NCBI GenBank assembly: GCA_009193035.1
Contig: SWDT01000056.1
Span: 1-32,406, forward strand
Reading direction: 5' to 3'
DNA: 32,406 bases
From: Halicephalobus mephisto
Taxonomy: Eukaryota > Nematoda > Chromadorea > Rhabditida > Panagrolaimidae
The notes under the pieces were generated by a model, which was not told the DNA's origin, did not search any database, and saw only the letters and a program-made list of their open reading frames with translations. A program made the translations under genes and the position numbers. Shown here in pieces: positions 1-9,648 of the stretch. How positions within the stretch are numbered: the stretch's first letter is position 1; each line of letters opens with the position of its first letter.

Positions 1-1228
1 AACGAAAAAGGAGAACCTTTGTACCTAACTGAAGAAACCTCTGTCCAGGCCTTGGGACCACTTCAGAAAAAATTAATCAATGTGTCGGATGAGATGACAA
101 AAACCTACTCTCCCGGACAGGTAAACGAAATGGAATTATCCGGATATACTGTGATGACCAAGGCCCAGATGAGGCTCATCTACGGACCCGGATCCCCCCA
201 CGCCAATCCCGAACTTCTGAAGCGGTTGCTAGCTATGAACGACACCGAAATCCACCGACAGATAGAGAAGGATATTGTAGCTTTAGCTGAAAGAAGAAGC
301 ATAAGAAAAAAGAGGGATATTGTTTTGTCTCCCTTCGTTGGGGCTACTGTCCTTTTCAATCCTGCACTTGTTTCTCAACCAATTGTAAGTTTTCTACTTT
401 TTTTCTGAAGACAATAACACGTAGTAATGATGAAGATAAGAGAGTAGTAGAACTTTTCACAATTCAAAGATATAAGCAAAGATAAAAATAAGGTTCGAGT
501 AGCTGTGAGGTAAAAGTTTTATATTTTTTCGGACGAGTTCTGCCATAAGTTTTTCAGAAAAGATCTTATTCAGTCATGTTTAATAAGACCTGAACTGAAG
601 ACATATTCATAAGCTAGAATTACAGAATACTTTGGAAATTATCAATTTTTAGATGTTAGGATCGTCTATTAAATTTTGTTCGGTAGAAATACAGTAATTA
701 ATTTCAGATTCTATCACCTATCGTTTTAACAGTCAGTGTCGGATCGCCTGCGGTATTAGGCCCTATCGTAAGTGTTTATTTTTCCAATTAATTTAAATTT
801 AAAATTTCTAGATCCTGGGTCCTTGGCTGTTCCTGCCCCTGATCCTTTCTCCTCGTCTCCTGTCCCCGGCCATTCTGAATCCATTCATGTTCGTTCCGAT
901 CGTTCTCTCTCCACTCACTTTCCATCCGATCATTCTTTGTCCTGGAGTTTTCAACACCTTCATTTTGACCCCTCTGGCATTCTCGCCGGTTATCCTCTCT
1001 CCTCAAGTCTTCACTCCTGTAATCCTCTCGCCTTTGGTTCTTTCTCCTTTCATATTGAATCCTACAGTAGGAAGTCCTGTTATTTTGAGTCCTTTCGTAC
1101 TTACGCCCGTCATATACTCGCCTCTGGCCCTCTTCGCCCTGGTGCTCTCCCCCAACGCCCTCTCTCCCCTCATCGAAAGCAAGCTCTTCTTGGCAGAAGT
1201 CATTCTTTCTCCCAGTTGGCTCAGTTGA
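1..1228 (+). CDS. moulting-cycle MLT-10-like protein (DUF644), 3' part
   Basis: The gene enters from the left edge, so its start is missing. Exons are 1-384, 708-767 and 812-1228, all joined in phase 0 at GTAAGT...TTTCAG and GTAAGT...TTCTAG introns; stop TGA is at 1226-1228. Exons 2-3 encode a long run of short degenerate units of the type 'hhLSP' (for example [16 protein letters not shown]), ending in an ESK...ILSPSWLS tail. This is the signature of the nematode moulting-cycle family (C. elegans MLT-10 and its paralogues), secreted or cuticle-linked proteins needed for ecdysis. Exon 1 supplies the charged helical region before the repeats and ends near a KKRD basic patch. Family assignment is confident; which paralogue is not. 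Confidence 0.9.
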
Positions 1229-1363
1229 TCATTTTCAGAGGTACAAAATCATTAATAACTTATAATTATTTTTATTACAATAGTTTAATCATAATTTGCC
1301 CTTCAAAATTAAGAAATATTTATTTTTCTGCTTCAAAGGTACAAAATTGTTAATAATTGATAA

Positions 1364-1369
1364 AATAAA
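1364..1369 (+). promoter_or_regulatory. candidate poly(A) signal of the moulting-cycle gene
   Basis: AATAAA lies about 136 bases after the stop codon in AT-rich sequence. It is the first perfect match downstream; weak evidence on its own. Confidence 0.35.
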
Positions 1370-2601
1370 TATTGTTTTAATTACTGTACTTTAAACTTTC
1401 CAAATTGAAGAGTTTTTTGAACAATATCAAAGTCAAATTTGCAGGTTGCTTGCAACATTGGACCAAGTTAGTTGGTGTAAAAATCCGCAGTTTGTTCGGG
1501 ATGTTTGAATTAATCAGAAATTTGTAATTTCTTCGTAACGTTAGGTCAGTGTTTCATATTATCAAAGTTGACAGTCAGGGTTCGAAGTTAAAATTAGAAT
1601 TTTTTAAGATACAACTTATGAATCACATTTGAATTAGAGTAATCTAATTTATGTCCAACTATCAATTTAGATAAAACTGATTTTTAAAATTAAAGAAATT
1701 TATACATGTTTCTTAATACAAAAATCCAAATTTCGATCTCGAACTCTGATCTCGGACTTTGACAATATGGAACGCAGATTGGTCTATTCTGTTATTGTGT
1801 CAAATACGAATTTAATTTTGATGTCGATCCTTTCGTAAACCTTGGTACTGATTGATTGTATGATCTAACGGTCGACATTTAGAAAGATGGAACCGTTAAT
1901 CGGAGAACCTCCACAAAAACGTGCATTTTCTTATCCGAAGGAAAATTGTAAAGGTCACGTATACTTTGATCCCGCTGAACCGAAATTTCTTCCTTTTCTG
2001 TTTATCTTTATACAACTTCCGTAATTTATTCATTTTCCAAACTTTCTCTCACATAATTAAAAATATATTAAAATTAAGCGTTTAAATTTGAAATTTAAAG
2101 TTTAAGATAAACATTTAATTTTTTGATTTAAAACATCTTTTTAGTTTTTAGAATTTTAAAAATTCATTAAAAAATTAATTTAAATTTTGATTTCTTCACT
2201 TTAAAATTTCTTAATTTTTAAAATTCGTTTTTCTCCAGAGAATTAAACACAATAAGATATAATAATAGAATGATATTGATTATATAAGCGCAACACTTCT
2301 TGACGTGACATGTCTTCTTTTACACTCCTCAGTTGGGAGAGGACTGATTAGCCTCGAGTGTTCTGAATATCCTTGGTTGTGAGGACGACATGCCCCCAAC
2401 ACCTTTTCTGGAAAGGAGAGACATTGCGAATAAGAAAAACTCAACAATATAACTAATATTGGGAGCGTAGGATTTTCCTACTTTGAGGGAAGTAATGAGG
2501 CGAAACAGGATATTCCGGATTTCTTGAGATCTTCATATGCGTGACGAGTCTAACTTCTGACTGTTGATTCGGAAGACACCACAAGCTTCAGAGTGACTGC
2601 T
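1370..2601. other. AT-rich intergenic stretch, no gene seen
   Basis: No ORF or conserved coding pattern is visible on either strand. The section 2040-2240 is almost pure A/T with short homopolymers. From about 2290 composition becomes more mixed and may be diverged repeat DNA. Confidence 0.5.
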
Positions 2602-3000
2602 TTAGAGCAGGAGAAAGGAGTCGTCCGTGAGGTTCCAAGTGATCACCTGAGATTCAGGCTGTGACGAGAGTCTTTCCAGCCAGGACTTCATGTAAGCATT
2701 TTCCAAAACTTCTTTTAATAGATCTTTTTCCCGGAAGACCTTTGGAATGATCTTTGATCCAGAGATGGCCATCAAGTTCGAGGTCTTGGATTCTTGTCAG
2801 GATGATCTTCTGATTCCTTGTCGTGAATTTACAACATATTTTTCTCCTTCATTGGCTTTAAGAGTTCTGAAGAGCATCTTATTCTTCTTCTTAATAAAAA
2901 TTGAAGCCTGAGACTTGCTGGCTTTGATTGACGGCATATAGCGATGAGAATACAGAAATTCTACAAAAGCATTTTCCTTGTCTCCAGCAATATCTTCCAA
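2602..3000 (-). pseudogene. degenerate minus-strand coding remnant, unidentified
   Basis: Reading leftward from 3000, one frame encodes 67 residues containing EDIAGDKENAFVEFLYSHRY and a Lys-rich segment. It meets a single TGA (2797-2799) and stays open in the same frame for about 64 further residues (containing SGSKIIPKVFREKDLLKEV and KSWLERL) to a TAA at 2602-2604. The composition looks coding on both sides of the TGA. No family was recognised. It lies just outside the Maverick protease and could be a transposon gene or an old host exon. There is no clear start: an in-frame TGA lies immediately upstream. Confidence 0.35.
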
Positions 3001-3037
3001 GTTACATCATACATTGTTAGTAGTAGTATATATATAC

Positions 3038-3160
3038 TATTTCTGGCACACCCACCCTCCCCCACTTTCCCCCACTTTTTTGTGCTAGGAATATTGTTAT
3101 GTGTTACAGGAGATAATCCCAAATTCTAATGGAAAGGATTTCTGGCACACCCACTTCCCC
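3038..3160. repeat. duplicated C-rich motif upstream of the protease
   Basis: The string TTTCTGGCACACCCAC occurs twice about 100 bases apart, each time followed by a C-rich tract. It lies within 200 bases of the protease start and may be promoter or leader sequence of the Maverick; function unknown. Confidence 0.4.
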
Positions 3161-3220
3161 CTGGAGATTTCTGAGACACAAAATTCCCCACTATTTGATT
3201 CACAATTTTCATGATTATAA

Positions 3221-3628
3221 ATGTTTATTCAAAAGTTGAAACCATTAACAAATTACGACATTACAAATATAGTAAAAGAATTGAAAATAAAAAATTTTAG
3301 AGGGGTATTCATGAGGGATACACTTCCAGGTAGTCCTTGGCATATAGAATATGGAATTTTAAATCTTGATGTAAGTAGCAATAAGGGCACTCATTGGGTC
3401 TGTTATTACCGCAAGAATAAAGATAAGTGTTATTATTTTGATTCTTTTGGATTGGATCCTCCGCTTGAATTACAGAATTACTTAAATTCACATATTGAAT
3501 TATCAACCTTCCAAGTTCAAAAATTTAATACACATCACTGTGGTTATTATTGTTTACTTTTTCTAAAATTATTGGGGAAATACGATTTTAAAGAAATTAT
3601 GCTAGATTTGACAATGACCATGAGCTAA
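3221..3628 (+). CDS. Maverick/Polinton adenovirus-type cysteine protease
   Basis: The 135-residue product matches the C48/adenain-like maturation proteases of Maverick (Polinton) elements. These cleave capsid precursors in the virus-like relatives. The catalytic triad is visible in order: His in GTHWVCYY (about residue 65), Asp in YYFDSFG (about 75-79), and Cys in HHCGYYCLLF (about 105-109), the typical spacing. The ATG at 3221 is the first in frame and gives the expected N-terminal LTNYDI segment. Its 3' end overlaps by about 27 bases the end of a possible minus-strand reading frame (3602-3741). No frame break is seen. It is short for the family but retains all catalytic positions. Confidence 0.8.
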   Translation: MFIQKLKPLTNYDITNIVKELKIKNFRGVFMRDTLPGSPWHIEYGILNLDVSSNKGTHWVCYYRKNKDKCYYFDSFGLDPPLELQNYLNSHIELSTFQVQKFNTHHCGYYCLLFLKLLGKYDFKEIMLDLTMTMS

Positions 3629-3741
3629 TGTATCAATTTTATTTTCTAAAATATACCTTTTAAACTCTTCCCTACTATTATCATCACCACTCAATGCAAC
3701 TTTATTTTGTTTTATAGTATAAATTGTATGCTTTTTAGCTT
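3602..3741 (-). pseudogene. C-terminal fragment of an unidentified Maverick-type ORF
   Basis: On the minus strand an open frame of about 45 codons runs from the edge of the inserted repeat at 3742 to a TAG at 3602-3604. It encodes a tail with LSGDDNSREEFKRYILENKI and a TLAHGH motif. Similar tails, as far as recalled, close large ORFs in Maverick-like elements. The rest of the gene is not found on the other side of the inserted repeat, so it is truncated there. Identification is tentative. Confidence 0.35.
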
Positions 3742-4057
3742 TGTAGTAAAATAAGGTAGTTGGATATGGAGTAAAGGGGTAAGATGGAGGGATGTCGATG
3801 ATGTGACATCTTGGACGGAAAACTGTTGGTTCCTACCATTAGCAATTAAAGCCTGTTTATCTTAAAATAAGCATAGAACAAAGAGAGAAAAGGTCCTCAT
3901 TTGACCGAAGTCAAACTCGAACCAGGTTAGAGTTGGATTTTCTCAAAGACTGACTCTCTAACACTTTAGTCTCACTTCACAGGCGTCGGCTGACTGGGCG
4001 GAGCTTTGGGCATTATATCTAGGCCGTTCCAGTTTAACTCCGATCTTTATGCCTACA
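3742..4057 (-). mobile_element. small non-autonomous element TGTAG...CTACA, copy 1
   Basis: About 316 bp, reverse-complement related to 8690-8968. The two copies share about 240 bp of strong similarity (3815-4057 with 8692-8935) as well as the outer TTTGTAGTAAAATAA-type end. Termini are short inverted repeats (TGTAG...CTACA). No protein is encoded. Flanks are GCTT on the left and GTAC on the right, so no target-site duplication is visible, unlike copy 2. A stretch resembling a degenerate tRNA (a GGTTCGAGTTT B-box-like string on the minus strand) lies inside. Confidence 0.6.
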
Positions 4058-5675
4058 GTACTGAAAATTCTCCAAAACAATATTTTAATTTTCCACAATT
4101 ACCAAAATGTAACTTTAACTACAAAGACAAAATAAAAGTAAAGAGATTTGACATCTTTAAACCTAATACTATAGAATATATTTCAAACGCTCATTTATGC
4201 AAAAAAGTTGTCACTGAAGTTTCTTTATATACTGATTTATCTGGATATCAACATTTAGTTGAAAAAGAAATTAATAATAAGGACATTACGATAAAAGAAT
4301 GTAAAAAAATGATAAAAAGTAAAGTCTGTAAATTTAAAAATTTGAAAAAAGGGGAACATTCATATCGCACTAATAACAAAGTTTCTATCGAATATCCAAA
4401 CAGGTTTACTAGTTTATTCAAAGCTAAGCATTATTTGAAAGAGAATTGTGTTTTAATTGAGACTAAAGTTTTTTCTCACTATAACCAAAGACGTCCTACT
4501 AACGTTCTAGTTGATATGAATAAGTGTGAATATTCAAAAGGCAGATGTAAAATTAAACCCAATGAATTCATGGTTTGGGAAGTGAATGATAAACAAAACT
4601 GTAAAGTCATTTCTATTGGAGTTCTTAAGGGCTACTTTAATGCTAATTTTTGGATCAATAATGATTATCAAATAGCTTTAAATTTAATAGATAACTTCAC
4701 GACTGATTGTGGAAATAATTTACAATTAACCTCAGAAGGTTATGCGTTAAAATCTGTTAGAGAAAAAAGATCAGATCAGAATTCTGTTAAAACTTTTCAA
4801 GAAGCAGGAGAACTATAATATCTAGAAAATAATATCAAGAATCAATTAAGACATTTAACGGAAACTTTTTGTCAAATGTTCAATGATCATAATGAAATTT
4901 TAGAAATATTATTGAAGGAGAATCCAAAGAAATTTATTCGAAAAGTTTTAAATTACACAACAGTTGATGTTAAAGTAATTAACGATGATAAATCGGATCA
5001 TAAATCTAATCCAGCACAAAGTGCTGTTATCGAAGTTAAATTCTGTAAAGAAATTGATAATAACCTGATTGAATTTACTGACTTAAATGATATTAAAGGT
5101 TATGTTCCTATCAAAATTAAGAAATATAATGATAAAATTTGGTATATGAAAGACGGTGTCATTACTAATAATCTTAGTTTCCACACCAGTAATTTCTCTA
5201 ATTTAAAAAATATTGAGATAAAGAATAACTATGATTTGCGGTTTTTAAATACTAAATTAATTTTCAAAGAACACTTCTTCAATTATGCGAAAACTGATAT
5301 CGAAGAAGAATTACTAAATGAGATGAGGGGAATGTCCAATGCTGAAGTGGAATTAAAAGAAAATGAGCAGAACTCAGCGATTCCTCACGAAATAATAAAT
5401 GACTTGGATAACCTCTTTGAATCGTATTGGTTGAAGTACTGGAGAATTTATGCAACAATTGCTTCGACACTAATTTATGTATTTATTGCTAGATCTTTGA
5501 TTTACATTGTATCACCACAGTTTTTTTAAGTAAAAGGAAACAAAATAGAAGAAAATTAGTTTCTTTTGAGGATAAATCAATTCCAACTGGGAAAATAGAA
5601 ATGAAACCTCTTAAAGTTGAAAGAAAGGCAAGTTTAACTAACTTCCCATCTGTTCTCTCATTAAATAAGAGTTAA
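4058..5675 (+). pseudogene. candidate viral-type fusion glycoprotein of the Maverick, broken
   Basis: One frame runs from the edge of the inserted repeat to a TAA at 4816-4818, and the same frame resumes at once to 5529. The first part has regularly spaced cysteines, a LCKKVVTEVSLYTDLSGY segment and an ECKKMIKSKVC segment, as in ectodomains of rhabdovirus/chuvirus-like class III glycoproteins. The second part ends with a membrane span (about 5425-5510, IYATIASTLIYVFIARSLIY). Beyond a T7 run (5521-5527) a different frame gives a basic tail of about 45 residues to 5675. Nematode Mavericks are known to carry a fusogen, so this is the favoured reading, but no fusion loop was identified. The N-terminus is lost: the in-frame TTG at 4006 lies inside the inserted element. 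Confidence 0.5.
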
Positions 5676-5691
5676 AATTTTAAAATAATAA

Positions 5692-6018
5692 ATGGTGTTC
5701 GTATTTTCGGTGACCGAAAAAAATAATAAATATAAACTGTTAGATAAAAGTAGCGCTAATAAAATCGAGCTGATCAAAGTCCATGATGATAAGAATCATG
5801 AGATGAGTGAACCATCGATTAATGATGATGAAAGAATTGGAAAATCGAATATTGATCATGAAACAATTGATAAACAAAATAAAGATGAAAATAAAGTCCC
5901 TTCAAAAAAGCGCAGAAAAAAGAAATTAACACAGAAAAATAAAGCATTTGTCGATTATTTAGTAGGAAAAAATGTAACAGGTCCTGGATTTAAGACAATT
6001 CCTCTTATTCAAAAATAA
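5692..6018 (+). CDS. small basic Maverick-associated protein, unknown function
   Basis: 108 residues from ATG 5692, starting 16 bases after the end of the glycoprotein tail and on the same strand. The first 70 residues are polar and acidic; then comes a strongly basic cluster (PSKKRRKKKLTQKNK) that could be a nuclear localisation or DNA-binding patch, and a short C-terminal FVDYLVGKNVTGPGFKTI segment. I do not recognise the family. Its position next to protease and glycoprotein genes and its AT-rich codon use fit a Maverick accessory or core protein. Confidence 0.5.
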   Translation: MVFVFSVTEKNNKYKLLDKSSANKIELIKVHDDKNHEMSEPSINDDERIGKSNIDHETIDKQNKDENKVPSKKRRKKKLTQKNKAFVDYLVGKNVTGPGFKTIPLIQK

Positions 6019-6408
6019 TAATTATATTATTCTTTTAATTAACAAGCAACGTAACCCACCTTTGACGATGAACTCCATAGGTTTCCGAAATTTTCAACTT
6101 ATTTTGAACCCCAATATTTTATAAAAATTATCACAATCACCCTGAAACATTCTGGAATTTCTTAGAAACTCCTGAAAATCAGTTACAAAATATCTTCGTA
6201 ATATATTGATCTTCACTTTTTATTATAGTAATCAAGTATGATCATTAAATTGTCATGAAGTTTTTTAAGTAGATAAAAATAATTACTAAATTCTCATTCA
6301 TTATATATGAATTATCTATTTGCTGATAAAAAGTTAGTGATATAATTTTATTGAATATGTGCTTTTCTTTGTCTCCTTTCTCCCCATGATAGAGATCATA
6401 TTATCACT
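6019..6408. other. AT-rich non-coding stretch
   Basis: No ORF or recognisable signal; together with the following repeat it separates the two groups of Maverick genes. Confidence 0.4.
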
Positions 6409-6645
6409 TCATTTATTTGAAATAAAAATCATTAAACTAATTTGAAGGAAATTTTTTTGAAATAAAAATTATGAAATTAATTTGAAAGGAATTTATTCGA
6501 AACAAAAATCATGAAATTCATTTGAAAGGAATTTATTCGAAACAAAAAAACGGAATAAAAATCATGAAATTATTCGGAAGGAAATTAGTTTAAAGTAAAT
6601 TTCTTTGAAATAAAAATCATGAAATTATTTGAAAGGAAAAATTAA
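6409..6645. repeat. tandem repeat, about 45-60 bp unit
   Basis: Five to six imperfect copies of a unit built on AATAAAAATCATGAAATTA followed by TTTGAAAGGAA and TTATTCGAAAC. It lies between convergent Maverick-derived genes. Confidence 0.7.
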
Positions 6646-6852
6646 AATTCAATAAAATTTATTACAACTTGCAAATACTTTTTCATTACAGATTCCACTT
6701 TTCATTATAGCATGAATTTAGCTTATGATACTTCTTTCAAATCCAATTCAATAAAAATATTAATGTTCTTGAAATCAATCAAGTGATTATTGATATCTAC
6801 CAATTTTAAATTTATTTTATTTTGTCTATTAGTTACTTCATGATAAACATTA

Positions 6853-7364
6853 GGTTGAAGCGTTGAAATTTGGCAATTTTCCTTTTTAAAAAACTTGTAA
6901 ATTTATTTTTCTTTGAGCTGATGGACACTAAAATTCCTCTCCTAGCTCAAACGAAGTAAGACACGGGTCCTCTCCAATTCGGTTCAGTAAGCGAGCATTA
7001 TCGGTCTTGGATTCGGCACTTAAATGGGTTTTGTTATCGAGGTCATAATCACCAGAATCGAGCTTTTGAAACCAAAGTGTTGCGGTATGGTAAGACAACG
7101 TACCTTCACCCATCGACTGATTGATATTCTCACAGGATTCCTTGGATTTCCGGTTCAGACGGTATTCGTGAAGTAGAAGCAGTCATACATCCTGACGGTT
7201 CAAGGTCAATATTTCGACAAGAGTAACAGTAATTGCAAATGTTACAGGCTTAATTTGTTGAGCGAACCTCCACCTTAATATACTGAAAAGATTGGTTTCC
7301 AGGAGTTCCTGGAAACGTCCTAAATTTTGCTGGAAAAAAATTGCCAAATTTCAACGCTTCAACC
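6853..7364 (-). mobile_element. mariner element, 512 bp, deleted
   Basis: Perfect or near-perfect terminal inverted repeats of about 28 bp (GGTTGAAGCGTTGAAATTTG...), flanked by TA on both sides (6851-6852 and 7365-7366), the mariner target duplication. Inside, on the minus strand (about 7190 to 6928), lies the N-terminal DNA-binding part of a mariner transposase: LLHEYRLNRKS, then ENINQSMGEGTLSYHTATLWF, then SGDYDLDNK and a LxxxIGEDPCLTSFELGEE block. The catalytic DDD domain is absent, so it cannot move on its own. Confidence 0.85.
6928..7190 (-). pseudogene. mariner transposase N-terminal fragment
   Basis: The residues align with the paired helix-turn-helix region of mariner transposases (WFQKLDSGDYDLDNK corresponds to the conserved WFxKFRSGDFxLED block). 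A stop follows LGEEF, no initiation codon is preserved upstream, and the catalytic half is missing. Remnant only. Confidence 0.75.
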
Positions 7365-7713
7365 TAATAATATTTTTTGGTTCTATTTCTACTTCATCAT
7401 TAGGTCTAAATCTATAAATTGAATTGAACATCTTTTTGTTAACATAGCAATCTTCAATTAAGTTACATGTGATAAAAATATTATCAATTTCATTGGTATT
7501 ACCTGAGTAAGAATTCGAGGAAGTCGAATTATCTTTAGGAATTTCTATAATATAATCTTCGTTCTTTTCATTATTATTTTGATCATTTTTATTTATTTTA
7601 CTTTTTATTTCTAAATAATCATCCAATTTTATAACTCCTATTTTGTACTTCTTGCGTAAAAACTCTTGTGGAAATGAATACTCAAAAGTTGAATTGTTGG
7701 ATGATAATTGCAA

Positions 7714-8103
7714 TGTAATGTAGATAATTTATAATCGAAAAAATTGTTATAGAATTGATATCAACTGTTGTACTTATTTTTGTTCAGCTCTGTGTTCGAA
7801 AAGTTCGATCGTTTACTGAGTTAGGAATGATAAACGTTCAGTGAATCAGAGAAAAATATTTTTTTACTCAAAAGTTACCTTTGATTAATTACTTTGTGAA
7901 CCATATGACACATTGTTAGTCTCCTCCCACTTCACGAACATTCGAGCGGGTTTGTCAAACGGCTCTTATAAATTAAAAGCGCTATTACTTCTCCTTTTTA
8001 ATCTCAATTCTACTTTTGTTTCTGTATTGATGTTTTCTCTATAGTTGTGTCGAATTTTCGCAAATGACCCTCTAATGCCCCTGTACATCTCCTCCACCCT
8101 ATA
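7714..8103. other. intergenic stretch carrying the promoter-like block
   Basis: No ORF. Apart from the HSE/TATA pair, 8010-8075 resembles 10185-10250 (CTCAAT, then TCTGTATTG, then TTTTCTCTA), suggesting a duplicated leader region. Confidence 0.4.
7931..7974 (+). promoter_or_regulatory. heat-shock element plus TATA box
   Basis: TTCACGAACATTC at 7931-7943 is a perfect TTCnnGAAnnTTC trimer, extended by GAGCG. TATAAATT follows 23 bases later (7967-7974). This is the arrangement of a small heat-shock gene promoter. No gene follows directly; a Tc3-like transposon begins at 8104 and the SNTX-GTPase gene lies beyond it. A related block occurs at 10141. Confidence 0.5.
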
Positions 8104-8358
8104 CAGTGCTGAACATAAATATAGGCGATTGTGAGTTCTCATATGCTGATTGTAGATTCAACTAAGTTGGTTTTATAATAAGATAGGGCACTATTAGTTA
8201 TTAACAAAAGGAAAGAAAGTTTGGCAATTATTGCGCAAACACACTGAAAAATCTTTAAAATTCTAGAATTTGGCCCCAGTAGGTGTGACATAAATATAGG
8301 CTGATTCTGTTTTTTTTGCGTGGAGCTAATTGATTCTGTGTATTACTGGTATTCTATT

Positions 8359-9648
8359 ATGCCCCGTGATCAGCAGTTCACGAAATACGAGAAAGAATAC
8401 ATCGAAAGTGCCAAACGGGCTGGAAGGACATTCGAATCTATTGCTCAAGAGCTTGGTCGTTCAGAACACGGAGTTAGGCAGTTTTTCTATCGAGAGGAAT
8501 ACAAAAAAAGCCTGGACGTCCACAGAAGCTAAATTCAAGGGAACAACGCCTAATTCTATGAAATCTGTAAGGGAAATTCAAGAGGAATACAATGTCAACG
8601 TATCTGTCAGAACTGTTCATCGGATTATTTCCAAAGCTCCTCACCTCATCCTCTCAAAATAGAAGAAGACCCCGAGGCTCCTACGAATTTGTAGGCATAA
8701 AGATCGGAGTTAAACTGGAACGGCCTAGACACAATGCCCAAAGTTCCGCGCAGTCAGCCGACGCCTGTGAAGTGAGACTAAAGTGTTAGAGAGTCAGTCT
8801 TTGAGAAAATCCAACTCTAACCTGGTTCGAGTTTGACTTCGGTCAAATGAGGACCTTTCCTCTCTTTGTTCTATGCTTATTTTAAGATAAACAGGCTTTA
8901 ATTGCTAATGGTAGGAACCAACAGTTTTCCGTCTAACCACCAACACCTTTTACCTTTATTTTACTACAAATTCATGAAAAGAATAGACTTGAATTCTCAA
9001 GAATTCAGATCAACAGAGACTGGCGAAATGTAAGTTGAAACTGTGTTTATATATCATTTAATTTTCTGATTTTTAGGTGAATTTCTCAGATGAGAAGAAG
9101 TTCAATTTGGACGGCCCGATGGCTATAGGTACTATTGGCACGATTTAAGAAAATATACTCAGTATTTTTCCAAACGGAATTTTGGCGGTGATTCAGTCAT
9201 GGTTTGGACGACTTTTTGTAAAACTGGAACAGTGAGCCTTGCCTTCACTTCATCCAGAATAAACAATCAAGATTACCAGGAGGTTCTTGAGAAACATTTG
9301 ATACCATTTGTGAGCAAGAATAGACGGAGGAAGTTTATCTTTCAACAAGATAATGCCGGGATCCATGTCAGTGCAGACACCCAGAACTGGTTCAAGAAAA
9401 ACAAAATCGATCTTCTCTCATGGCCAGCGTGTTCTCCGGACCTAAACCTCATAGAAAATCTATGGGGGATTATGGTCCGGCAATTATTTGACGGTGGAAA
9501 GCAGTACATCAACGTCCAAGAATTCAAAAAGGCAATTATCAATTGCTGGAACAATTTGCCTTCAGAAACCTTCGAGAATCTAGTTAACTCAATGAACAAC
9601 AGGTTATTCGAGGTAAGCACTAAGCATGGGTGTAAAACCCATTATTAG
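8359..9648 (+). pseudogene. Tc3-like transposase, broken
   Basis: Starts MPRDQQFTKYEKEYIESAK like Tc3. The first helix-turn-helix (to about 8510) and the second (about 8560-8650, REIQEEYNVNVSVRTVHRI) are in different frames. An inserted repeat then interrupts 8690-8968. After it, RLEFSRIQINRDWRN joins through a 47-nt intron (9030-9076) to VNFSDEKKFNLDGP. A base is missing in the CCC run at 9115-9117. From there the frame is open to 9648 with FGGDSVMVW, FQQDNAGIHVS and SPDLNLIENLWG, giving the DD34E-type catalytic residues. Homology to Tc3 transposase is clear throughout; the protein cannot be made as it stands. Confidence 0.85.
8690..8968 (+). mobile_element. small non-autonomous element TGTAG...CTACA, copy 2
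   Basis: 279 bp inserted into the transposase gene, flanked by AATT on both sides (8686-8689 and 8969-8972). Removing it restores the alignment of the flanking transposase sequence, which fixes the boundaries. It is inverted relative to copy 1 at 3742-4057 and lacks about 37 bp present there near its right end. Confidence 0.75.

Larger units (their letters stand above)
6723..7713 (-). pseudogene. Maverick structural-type protein split by a mariner insertion
   Basis: The 5' part is an open frame from ATG 7713 leftward that begins MQLSSNNSTFEYSFP and contains the conserved block ITCNLIEDCYVNKKMF...IYRF. It ends in the mariner terminal repeat. Beyond the mariner (left of 6852) the same frame, if the insertion and one TA copy are subtracted, continues for about 44 codons to a TAA at 6723-6725. 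The N-terminal pattern and the CN(L/I)...HTIYEFFP-like and KNII...LVD...LI-F blocks match an uncharacterised protein family seen beside Maverick genes in animals, possibly a minor capsid component. The middle is shorter than I would expect for the family, with a long Asn/Lys-rich linker, so an internal deletion is likely. Confidence 0.5.

Noticed and set aside
772..1353. Plus-strand ORF of 193 residues
   Set aside because: Out-of-frame reading of the last moulting-cycle exon.
3900..4050. A tRNA gene suggested by GGTTCGAG on the minus strand
   Set aside because: No acceptor stem or proper T-arm can be formed; at most a decayed tRNA-like segment in a repeat.
3742..8968. 3742-4057 and 8690-8968 as terminal inverted repeats of one large element
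   Set aside because: The right copy lies inside a complete Tc3-like transposon with its own AATT duplication, so it is an independent insertion.
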